Below are positions 13,201-64,000 of a DNA stretch of 64,000 nucleotides, piece after piece. Source of the DNA: Tyto alba (Eukaryota > Chordata > Aves > Strigiformes > Tytonidae); the NCBI RefSeq assembly GCF_018691265.1, contig NW_024881296.1, positions 5,673,427 through 5,737,426 of the forward strand. The letters are read 5' to 3'. Under the pieces are notes generated by a model. That model searched no databases, was not told where the DNA came from, and saw only the letters and a list, made by a program, of their open reading frames with translations. The position numbers were made by a program, and so were the translations under genes. Position 1 is the first letter of the stretch, and the number at the start of each line of letters is the position of its first letter.

Positions 13201-16200
13201 ATAGAGCTTGGAGGTGCGTAAGGGACACATAAACAAGGATCAAGAAAGGTAGTGTCATTTATAATACTAGCCTGTGTAAAGGACACCATCAGATAGAAAA
13301 CATGTAGGGAATCTGAAGAAGGATTTCATTAAACTAAATATTAATAGGGATGTTTTATCACATTTCACAAACAGCCACTAAAATGTTTATTTTTTTTAGC
13401 TGAGGGCAAGCACTTAAAATGTGTGATTTACAAATGCTACTTCCCATACTGGCAGTGATATGAGACGATCTGAAGGACTGCAGGTGACTGTGCCCTGGAC
13501 TGTTGGTGTGCGATAGCATCACTGTTTCGCTGCCAAATAGCCAAGCTGTGCAGGTAGTGTGTCTTTAGTCTTGTCCTGATTGTTTTTCATGCTATTGCTC
13601 CTTCTCATTGATATAATTGAGTGTACTTCATCCTTTCCCAGTTCTAATCTTCATGTTTCCCCAAGTCTTTTTTTTATTTTATTATTTTTTCTTTTTTTTT
13701 TTTTTTTTAATAGCCATTATAGCAATACCATTACCATTGCAGACTGAAAAGTCTGGTTTGATATAATCACCCCTTTTCCTCAGAACTTCTCCTCTAAGTG
13801 CTAAGTGCTCTGCCACATCCATTTGAACCTCAACATAGCAGGACTACAGCAGAGCAGTCAGGTTGCATAATGCACTTCTCTAAATCAACTTGAGCAGATG
13901 GGAAGGGAAATAGCTTCAGCTAGCAAAGCATAACTCCCCTTGGGCACGTTTCAGATGGCAGTGGAAGTGCAGCCTGGCAATGCCCTACTGTCTTAATTTT
14001 GTCCTCTCAGATGACAGAGGCAGCCTAGCCTGAACAAAGGCTTATTCCCCTCTGGCTCTTCCTCTCCTCCCAGTTTACAGCATTGTACAAATACATACTT
14101 TTAAACAGTGCTTGTATGGTAATTTTTCTCAATCACCATGCTTTGCTTCATTTCTACTGGTATTTAGGCAAAAAATAAAATAATGTATAGATAAAAAATT
14201 AAACACTCAAGTGAAATATAAACAAGAACAATGTAGGTTAAAAGATGACTAAAAATAGTAGTAAGTGTTGGTTTATGCTCATCAGGTAGGGACCCCACAG
14301 CTGTAAGAAGAAATTAGGCCTTGTTAGTTTATTAAAAGACCATGATCACAACTGGTTAATTTATTGAAAGCAGAAAAAAGGGAACACTACCAAGCGAGGC
14401 TAAACACATCACTTAATTCAACTCCACTGAAGTCATTAAAGTCATACTGGCATAAATTTGTCTTTAGCTGGCATCATCTGTTCTCTGGTGTAGAAGTACG
14501 TGGTTATATAAAAGCAGTGGAAAAGTCAAGTTAAAGCTGTCTGTTGCAATGGACCTTTAGAGAAAACAAGCTACATTTTAAGACAGTTGAATCAGACTCC
14601 ACTGGTTTTGGGCAAAAGCTTCATCTGCAGAATTTGTTATGTATGCATACGAATGAATTGCATAAATGAGTGTCAGTGGTGGTGTCGTGGGTTTTCAAGT
14701 CCTGGGTCAGCTAGTTGGTAAAGGAGGGAGGCACCCGTGATCCGGCTGGAAGGTGCTGCTTGTTCAGGCTGCCTCCTGCTAAAAGGAGGAAGAGTTCAAG
14801 TCTGTTCAGCACCCTTGTCCCAGAGCAAACTATGGCTGTACCTAAGAACCTGCCTAAAGGGCAACAAGAACATGACAGTCTTCTCTTCTGTCCTTGGTCT
14901 GATAAGACAGCAGCAATGCCTGCCCTCTTTGTCCTCTCCTACTTCATCCAAATATTCAGTTAATTTCCAACCTGCTTTCCTCATATAATTTATTAATGTC
15001 AGCGGTTGGGAAATTGCTCACTGCTTTAAGCTTTTATGATTTTCAAAAAGACTACAGTCCTGTGTGCAAGGATATTCCCTTATGTGTGTCCTCTGCAATT
15101 TAAATTGTGCTAGACCTAGTTTAAGATGATGGCAATATGGGCCAAAGAACTGATAAACCTACAGAGAGTTTAGGGTGTCAAATACTTTATAATCTAGGGA
15201 CAAACACTGACTATTAGAGAGCCCGGGGCAGCAATCTTTCTAAGCCAGCTTGGTCCTGATTGCCTATGTATGCAACAGTTGGGTTAGCTTAACTTTTAAT
15301 TGCCAGGCTCTAATTCCCCCAGATCTCATTTTTTTCCTATGAAGTTTCCTACGTTTTGTACCACTCTGCTCTGTATCACCCTTTCATCTTAACTGTGTAT
15401 TTCCTTCACATTTCTGAAACTCCTTTAAATGAGTCATTCTGCAACATTTTGCTGTGCTTCCTTGTCTTGCAAGGGTTGAGTATATTTATTCCTACCTTTC
15501 TGAAGCTTCAGTGTAATGTGAAGCACCAGGGGAGCCCTTCTGGCTTTTATTTTCTCTTCAGGAATCTGTGCTTAGTTTATCGTCTTTGCAGGATACCATG
15601 TGAACAGCAGAGTTCATGATTGACAAGGGAGGCTTGAAAGGACTACTGCTATCAGCACAGGTAGAGCCGATGCATATTTCATCACTTTGGCAGCGGTGTC
15701 TATGGGTCTTGTGATCTTTGCAGGGATCCTTACGGGAAATTCAATGAGGAGAGTCTCAGGAGAGGTTGAAAGACAAGAAACGGAGGGACAGCTTTGAGGT
15801 GTTTGTGTTGGTGGTGGAAAAGCGAGATAATGACATTGAAGAAGAAGCAGCAGGAATAAGAAAAAGGTAAAGAGAGAAGAGCCTCTTGTAAGGTTAAGAC
15901 CTCTGCAGGGAATCAGGACCTAAATTCAAAGATCATTGGGGCTTTGGCTGGAGCAAAGATAATGGAGAGCAATAAGCAAATCTGAAGTGCTCGTTTGAGG
16001 GATATCACCCCAGCAGTAGGGTGAGGTGTGTGACCGGTGAGATAGTAAAGAAGTAAGTTATAAGGAACGTGGTAAAATGGAAGAAAAGACTGCTGGAAAC
16101 AGTGCTGAGAAAAATAGTACCCTTAAAACAGTTATTTAAACGGTCAGCAAGACAGAAAGAAGCAGCCAAACTGAAGGGGAAAAGGAAAAAAACAGTAACA

Positions 16201-18490
16201 GCTATACTGAAATGCCTGCAGGGGAGAGGGGGCTCCGATTCTTCAATTTCTTCTCAGATTTGTTAATGTACATAGTGAAGAGCACTTATTCTTCTATTCA
16301 CATCTCTGCACCTCTGCACGTAGCTTTTCTATGTCTACCCATATATATGTGACTTACAGACAGGGTCACCCCATTTTGCATCACCCCCAAGAGTTTTCAG
16401 AGAAGTTACAGCCTCAGCAGAACACAGCTGCCAAAACCGTCTGGTGGTTTGCAGTGTGAGCAACCTGACGGGCAGTAACGGATGGACATTTCTGACACAC
16501 CATTTCTCAGCAATTGCAGGAGTTTCTTGTTTACTTCTGAATATACCTCAAGATTTGATTTTTGACTGCTAAAGAGTCAGTTCTTTCACGAAGAGTTGTT
16601 GGGGGTTTACAAGCCATGTGCCTAGGTCTAACGTGCCACGGCTATGCAACATTCCCAGTGAAAACCTCCTCTGTGCCATGTCCTAGTCAGCAAGGACTGT
16701 GGAGTGGCTTTCAGGGAAAGGTTACCATTTCCTCTCTTTCCCCAAGTCTTTGTCTGCAGGAATAGGGGGGAACTGGATAGGTGGGAGATGGGTTCATTGT
16801 GGGAAATACTGTCTCTTCTGTCTTTGAGAGGGAATACATTTGTCAATGTGTTATTGTTAAACCACGTGTGCTCTCTGAAAGTCTTGTATGCAATGTACTA
16901 TATCTGTCTGCAAGAGGAATAAACAGGTACCTGCTGATACAAAGCTGGGATGTGTAACAGGGGCTCAGCTCTTCACTGAGAAGGAAAGTATAAGTGACAT
17001 TTGTGCAGCTTCTCACACGGTGTTACATTGGCTGAGAAAAAAAAAAACAGTTCCTGAAGAAACAGATGAAGATGCGTTCCTCGGGGATTACGGTGTGAGG
17101 AGACTTCAGGAGCAGTATGCAGCATCAGTAACCAGCGTCCCAAGGCACTAACAGTCCTCTTGCCCAAGGCACTGCCATCACAAATGAGCAGCCTGCCTCT
17201 GTAAAACCGGTGGGAGAGAGGGAGTTAACAGCAAGCCTTGACGTTTGGAAATTAGTCAGCCACTCTGTCTCACTCCTGCTTGTCTGCCTGTTTGGCAGTG
17301 GAGCAGGCTGGTGAAAATGTTCCCCTGATCAACAGACGGTTTGGAAGCAAACTGGCAGACCTACAAGTGGAGCATGCCTCAACATTACCTTCAATTGAAA
17401 TGCTTCACTAAAGGATTCACTTTAGTATCACAAAAAAATAAAGGCTTGGCTTAATGTTTTGCCCCTCCCATGCTTGTCTTGCTCGTTCCCCTGGGGGAAC
17501 CTCACGCACACCCCCGTGAAGGGAAGGCAGTTTCAAACAAGTTTCTCACAGAAGAGCCACACTCCCCTCCCAGGACTTGTACTTGCCTCCCCCCAGTTCA
17601 GTCCCATCCCACAGTTTTCCAAGGCATCCAACTGCTGTTCAGGATAAATAAATTCCAATTCCAAAATCTTTTTTATGTCCTTATATAGCCCAAACACAAA
17701 CTCAAGGCTCACTCTTCTCCAAGTTGTTGCCCACCTCTGTCAAATGCTGCCTTTGCGGAAATTCTCATCCCAGTTAATCACCTTTCCCTTCTCCCTCCCT
17801 GTCCTACTCTCTGCAGTACCACATGTGGCTGAGGTTCTTATCGTCAGCTTAGCCTCCTTCCCCGCAGAGGTCACAAGTCCTTTGGGTGGAGGAAGCTGCT
17901 GCTGAGAGATGAGGAAGAGCCGAGAAACAGTGAACCCCTTGCAAATGTGAGCTGGAGAGGGCTCTTCTCAGCTCTCTGCTTGCTCGCAGATGTGCTTCTT
18001 GTGCTTCTTGGGAGAAAGTGGCAGAAAGGCTTTTTTGGTCTCAATTTGGCAGGCAACCAGACAATCATGTAGGGCAGAGGGGTGCGTAGATAGAGATTAA
18101 GAAACAAATATCTGAAGTCACTGGAATGAAGTTGCACAAATCCAGAGAGTGATTGTAGAGACAGAGACTTCAGGCAGCTTTGTTCTACAGTAACCTTCAT
18201 AATGTTGGAAAATAGGTTTTTGCCATTGTTGTAACAGTAGTGTTAGGTTTTGACAAACATGTCTTTCAACTGCTTGTTTCTTCTTCCTCTAACAGAGCTC
18301 TCTTTCAATAATTCAAATAAATTCTCCTTGGGAGATGCATTTCTGTACTGGAATAAGTGAGATCTGAGATTAATTCCCTAAACTGTTAGACAGTGTGGCA
18401 TCAATCATGTCTGTCAGCAAGCCTTACCTCTGCCATAGCAGCAGGAGTATTGGCTCAGCAGTGGTCTGCGAATGCAAGAGAAGCAACATA
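10231..18490. other. Intergenic DNA, no supported gene
   Basis: No open frame here carries a domain or a credible exon structure. The sequence contains a T-rich tract at 13670-13708 and an AT-rich, low-repeat segment at about 11800-12380 with many TAAT cores. A lysine/glutamate-rich open stretch near 15754-15866 is flanked by AG and GT dinucleotides but is not supported as an exon. Confidence 0.65.
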
Positions 18491-18631
18491 GGTAGGGAGA
18501 CAAGATGCTTTTTATTAGACCAAATTATAGACTTGAAGAAAGGCCTTTGTATCAGAAGTTGCCAGTTTTCTCTAATAGTGTGTGCTGGTCTAATAAAAGA
18601 CAGAATTTCTTCCTACTAGCCTTGTGTTGCT
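18491..18631. repeat. Palindromic interspersed repeat relic
   Basis: The two ends form an inverted repeat. TTTTATTAGACCA at 510-522 of this 18 kb block (18510-18522) pairs perfectly with 18586-18598, and the flanks (ggtagggagacaag at the left, the complement of cttcctactagccttg at the right) also mirror each other imperfectly. The outer text resembles an old amniote repeat family with a TTGGTCYAATAAAAGATATTAC core, from memory; I cannot name the family with certainty. The middle (about 18535-18580) is unique. It is most likely a decayed non-autonomous element. Confidence 0.5.
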
Positions 18632-21438
18632 TACATTAGCTGTGCTTTGATCAGGGTCTGCAGTTCACTTCAAACACTTCCCCAGGACGGTTGCCTGTTT
18701 TAATCACCACTGGCTGTCTCTTTTGCTACCAAAGGAGCTCCTTTTGCTAGCTTTTGATATGGGGAATGCATTACCCTGTAATCAAAGTGATGTTTAACTC
18801 GTCCCTGAGCATCTGGAAAGAAACCTTAAACAGCCATTACTGGCTAAACGTAAAATACATATTTATTAACAGTTCAGGCTGGGGTGTGTGTGGCGTGCGT
18901 GTGTGTGTGTACAGATGTGTAGAATTTGTCATGCTGTATTTGTATTGCTAGAATGTGAACGCAGCCGCTTTTTTATATTCCAGGTTGAAGGTATGGTACT
19001 TTCTAAATAGAGATGTAAAAAAAAAAAAAAAAAAACCCAAACAAAAAACCACAGGAAAAATAGCTTGAATTTCTTATTATATAGTATTGTTCCACTGAGT
19101 GTCTTAGAACGTCACAAAAGCACACTTTAATACTTACAGTGATCTTGTGATTTTCATTGTAATTATTAGTAGTGGACTGACAAATGGCTTGGTAAAAATA
19201 TTTTAAATTTTAAATATTAAAGAGGAAGAAGCAATTGGAAGGTGCGTGCCCTTCTGGTCTCACTGGAGTCACTTCAGCAGCCTCTTCCAGAATTCCTGCA
19301 GACCTTATTCACCCCTGATTCCCATCCACCTTCTCTGGGTTGTGGTGGAGCTACAGAAAAGCAGGCTCAGATTACTCCGAGCTGATCAACAGATATGTCT
19401 TATGTAGATACACTCACATAAACAGGTTTATATGCATGTAAAAAAATTCTACTACTATTTTGAGATCTCTGTTGTCTCGAATGACTTCACCAATGATGCC
19501 ACCACATGTGGGTCCAACCTGCATATCACCCAAGTTTTAGCTTAGAATGTCTCTTGCCTGAGCAGATCTTTGTTGGTGGCAGTTGCACATTAGATTGAAA
19601 TACAATTATGGCTTCTGCTGAAGAAATGGTCGAACACATTGTCCTGCCCGACAAGCCACGAAGTGAGCCACCTGGGATTCCTAACCATTTTTGAGAAGAC
19701 AAGGAAGACCAGGGGAATATCCTTCAGCACACAAGAGGTAGCAGGGGGGACCAGAGCCCTCGCTGGGGCTGGGGCTGGACCAGCAACATGGGCCAAAGAA
19801 GGGTGCACAGCCCCGTGGCTGCTCCTGGCCACGCGCCTGGGAGAGGCCCCACGGAGACCCCACAGTCTCACTGAACCCCCAGGCAAGATGATGACAGAAG
19901 AGATGAAGGGCTCCCCAGACAAGGGTGTGTGGCCTATTTCAGTGTATTTATAGCGTAGCCTTTCTTTGTTCTGCGCTGTGTCCTTGAGGGATGAGGGTCA
20001 ATTAAGTCTGAATGTCAGAGCTAGCATTGCTACCCACAGTATGAACAGAAACGGCTGTCAGCAAGGCCAGAAATAACCTGATGCCCAGAAGCAGGCAGAC
20101 GGTCAGTAGAGTGGGGACCCGCTGTATGTTTTGCCAAAAGAATGATGCCCCCGTCTCCTCCAGCGTTCGCTCCTGCAGTACCTCTCCAGCCCCTAGCTGG
20201 GGGTGCTGCTGTCGCTTTAGCAGGCAAAGTCCCCCGAGACACCATTTCCCTCATCCAGCCTGACCCACCTGCAGGGTGGGTGTCGGGTCTGACCTCGGCA
20301 GCTGCCCGGAGCCGCACAGGCCAAGCGGTGGGTGGCTGGTCCCCGCAGTGGGATGCGCCACGTTCTCGGGGTGAAACGGATCCCAACCTCCACCTCTCGC
20401 TTGCAGACCTGAGCTGTGTGCAGATCACGAACGGGAACTCAGTTCTATGAAATCAGAAAGAAAAAAAAAATCCAACCCAGCAGCATTGAAATCAGAGATA
20501 TTCCAATTATTAGAAGCGAACGGAAATCACTGCACTCTCCTTGTGCAAAACGTTTGTGGTGCTGCTAAATGAGCCACTGCAAATGTTGTAATGTTCCACT
20601 GATTTTTTGTTACTCAGCAACTACTGCGGTGGTTCAGCAGTGAATAGGCTAAACTGAGTTTTCCTAGCAGAATAATAATGAAAGAAAATGGAAAGCTTGA
20701 GATGTAGAAAGGGACTGATGACACCATTGGCACAGCGGGAGAGAAGTGAGGAGCAAATGAAACTTTGACAGTCTGGAAAGGTTAGGTTGCAGGCAGAGAT
20801 CCTGGAAAGGGATCATGGGGTCACCATCCTATTAGGAGATCGAGGGAAAGCAAGTTGTGAAGCCAAATGGATTGATTTAAAAGAAGGCAAGGGAGAGATT
20901 AGGACAGCAGAGCATACTACTAGGGCAGAGATCTGCCTGGTCTGGGACAAAGGAGTTCAGTAGGAGTGTTATAATCTTAATCTTTACATTAACTGAACAA
21001 TGACAGAAGATGCTAACACATACTCTGAAGATACTAAATTTCTGCTTGCAGTTAAAACTGGTTGAGTCTTAGGAGCAATATCTCAAATTAAAACAAAATG
21101 AAAAGTTAAAAATGAATGGTCAGCCAAAACCCTGCTGCTCTGCTGATCAGCACGGCTGCTGTCAGGTGAGGCAGCACTCAGGCACAACCCAGAGCGCTGC
21201 TCCCTGCAAGCACCGCTCCTGCTTGGAGCTGCCTCTCCAGAAATCCATGTGCACTCATTCATGGGAGTAAAGCCCCGCGTGCACTGATACGGTACATAGA
21301 CAGCTGTCTACAAAACTAAGGGAATTATTTTAGTTGCTCCACCCGCCTTAACCTATTTTTCCTCTTCCACAAATTCTCCCTAGCACTTTTTTCCCTTCTG
21401 TTCTGTTGCACTCCCGTTTTGTAGTCTTCCCTCAGTAT
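18632..21438. other. Intergenic DNA with GC-rich patches
   Basis: This stretch holds a short GT repeat at about 18887-18911, a 19-A run at 19017-19035, and two GC-rich patches (about 19735-19905 and 20130-20410) that carry short overlapping open frames on both strands. None of these frames shows a domain. I see no gene. Confidence 0.6.
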
Positions 21439-21520
21439 CCATTACTGGCTGCTGTCAAAGACAAGGTGGACCAGGTTCGTCGTTAGGCTGATGTGGCATG
21501 GCCTTTTTTTGTAGTTCTTC
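21439..21520 (+). mobile_element. Ancient CR1/L3-like LINE 3' end relic
   Basis: The order of words matches the 3' end of old CR1/L3 LINEs: tactggctgctgtcaaagac, then gtggaccaggttcgtcgt, then ggctgatgtggcatggcc followed by a T-rich ttcttcc end. In the family these are the gctgtcagagacaggat, gatggaccattggtctga and cagtatggccattctt segments. It is diverged, with small deletions, and has no coding capacity. Identification is by eye only. Confidence 0.5.
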
Positions 21521-62337
<40,817 letters not shown>

Positions 62338-62403
62338 GTGACCCTGCACACAGGACTGGAGGTGCCACAGTGTGTAAAACAGCCCAAGTTGCCCAACAAC
62401 TGA
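62338..62403 (+). CDS. TRIM67: TRIM67 coding exon 10 (C-terminus and stop)
   Basis: The exon encodes the final 21 residues (740-760), VTLHTGLEVP followed by QCVKQPKLPNN, and a TGA at 62401-62403. VTLHTGLEVP is the conserved last SPRY strand of TRIM67. The tail after it differs from the human tail as I recall it but has the same length and the same PKL core. The acceptor TTTGTGCAG and the continuous phase with exon 9 support the junction. Confidence 0.93.
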   Translation: MTLHTGLEVPQCVKQPKLPNN

Positions 62404-64000
62404 TGAAGCCTCTGCCTGACCCTGTGCTGGATTCTGTAAGCTTTCTCAGTGTGATTTGGCACTTTTCAGTAAGTCAGTGAAAAAGCAGTCTCTTCCCTGA
62501 CTTAAACCATTGTACAGTATGTTGCTCACTGAATAATCTGCTGGTTACAGCTAGCCCACTCCATTTTTAATTTAACAGCCATAGTGAGCATACCCACTGA
62601 ACTGACGGTCAATTGCATGTGGGTACCTGAACATATATACACTTCATACATATGTACACACATGTGCACACATACATGTACATTTGTAAAGCAAAAGGTA
62701 AAATGAGTGTATTTTCTCTCTCATGGCTAGAATTTCGCTTAAAAGATATTATGGATGATGGAAAAAATGGGTAAGACTAAGACTGGGGGACAACGGCTTT
62801 TGGAGCAATTTACCAGTGGGTGAACTAGATTCCCTTGCCACCTGAAGTCCTTAAATCAAGAAAGCATATGTTTTGACAGCTGAAGTGGAGGCTGTGTGCT
62901 CAAGAATTCCTGATTGTCCATTACATTCAGGGGCTCAAGTGACCATTAATTATTCCTTCTGGCTTTAGACTGCAGTAAGATGTTCCCCTAGAATTCAGTG
63001 GCAGAATTTATCTCATTATCTTCAACGAGAATAAGATTGGTTTCCAGACACTGCCATGTAATAGTTGTGCTCATTTTAGCTAACACCATGATACACACAG
63101 AATTCAGATACCAGAAGTAGAGAGAAAAATATCCTTGATACATTTTAGTGTTTGTTACTTAGTTGTCATTGTGGAGACTATCACATACAGAAGATCTGAC
63201 TGTGATTATCAGCACAACTCTTGAAAAAGGGCACAGGGGAGATCCCTCTGAATTGAACTGAGAAGAGACTTATTTAAATATGGCACATACAAAGTATCCC
63301 ATGTAGAGAAATGCTGCTTTCCAGCTTTGGTTTGGATAAGCCCTGGGCAGCTGTAGTTCCAATGTAGCTTTGAGATCAGAAGCCTTAATTTTCTATTAGA
63401 TTAGTGTGAGCTAATTATTGTCTTGATTCTAATGAAGAACTTGAGCGAGAGTGACTCATAGTGTTTTAATGTGAAATCCGTCCCTAAGAATTTTTCTGGA
63501 TTGGGACATAAATCTTTTGCAAGACTTACCCGTGTTTAGCATCTCCCATGAAAACAAGCAGCCGTTTCAGGTGTTGCCCATGACAACTGGAATCTGACTG
63601 ACTGGGGACTTTTCCAACAACAGCACGCAGGTGACAGTGCCGTAGCTGTGGGAAAACACATTGATTTGTGTGTGTGCTTCTTTTTCTCTGAACCCAGTTA
63701 ACGTATGCAAGTGTGTGTGTAGGTAGCAGCAATGTGTAAGGACAAGATGCAGCAGACTCTGTGAGCCCATGACATCTCAGACTCTGTCACTCTAATCCTA
63801 CGTAAGCGTGGTGTTATCGAACAAGAAAAGCATGAACTCCTAAATCCCATTAATGTACTTTTTCCTTTTTAAAAATCCTGCTGCTAATACAAATTCTCCT
63901 CTCCAAGCATACGTATACGCACACGCATATTGTTCTCAGACAGGCAATTATTACACCTGAAAACAAACATTCTGACCAAATTCCAGCTTACTGCCTTGCA
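62404..64000 (+). other. TRIM67: TRIM67 3'UTR / downstream sequence
   Basis: This AT-rich sequence follows the stop codon, with a CA/TG-rich alternating patch at about 62635-62680. Reading the plus strand I found no AATAAA or ATTAAA to the window end, so the 3'UTR may continue past 64000. No neighbouring gene (C1orf131 follows TRIM67 in human) is recognisable here. Confidence 0.6.
62635..62685. repeat. Imperfect purine-pyrimidine alternating (TATA/CACA) repeat
   Basis: Alternating text such as atatatacac and catatgtacacacatgtgca spans about 50 bases. It is a degenerate dinucleotide repeat in the presumed 3'UTR. Confidence 0.7.

Noticed and set aside
63526..63770. Two overlapping minus-strand frames that might be the last exon of the next gene
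   Set aside because: C1orf131 follows TRIM67 on the opposite strand in human, but I recognise no C1orf131 sequence in either frame.

Overview
The window looks like nuclear DNA of a vertebrate, most likely a bird. It has multi-exon genes with GT-AG introns, two CpG-rich first exons (one with a long GGC/poly-glycine run), AT-rich introns with homopolymer tails such as poly-G/(AAAC)n, and very few interspersed repeats apart from decayed CR1/L3-like scraps. The bird call is inference; the vertebrate call is firm.

Two genes are supported. At the left, on the minus strand, is FAM89A. Its first coding exon lies in a CpG island at 4150-4401, and its last coding exon at 45-203 runs towards the window edge. 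The two exons join in frame and encode the conserved FAM89 core, but the frame ends in a TAG shortly after the acidic stretch. On the plus strand, TRIM67 is complete from ATG to stop in ten coding exons (30204-62403). The exons splice in phase into a predicted 760-residue RING / B-box1 / B-box2 / coiled-coil / COS / fibronectin III / B30.2-SPRY ubiquitin ligase of the TRIM9/TRIM67 (class I, C-I) type. The two genes are divergent with about 26 kb between their start codons, the same order and orientation as FAM89A and TRIM67 on human chromosome 1q42.

Layout: 1-203 FAM89A last exon; 204-4149 its intron; 4150-4401 its first coding exon within a CpG island (about 3880-5100); 5100-29700 intergenic, no supported coding gene, with a palindromic repeat relic (18491-18631), a CR1/L3-like relic (21439-21520), GC-rich patches and AT-rich candidate conserved elements; 29700-31180 CpG island and TRIM67 exon 1; 31179-62337 TRIM67 introns and exons 2-9; 62338-62403 exon 10 with the stop; 62404-64000 3'UTR or downstream DNA with no canonical polyadenylation hexamer seen.

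I found no undescribed multi-gene system, CRISPR array, viral insertion or RNA gene. The most interesting observations are the apparent C-terminal truncation of FAM89A, the unusual 5' leader of TRIM67 (a stop-free in-frame extension plus a short upstream ORF), the 25-glycine GGC tract, and an old palindromic repeat relic.
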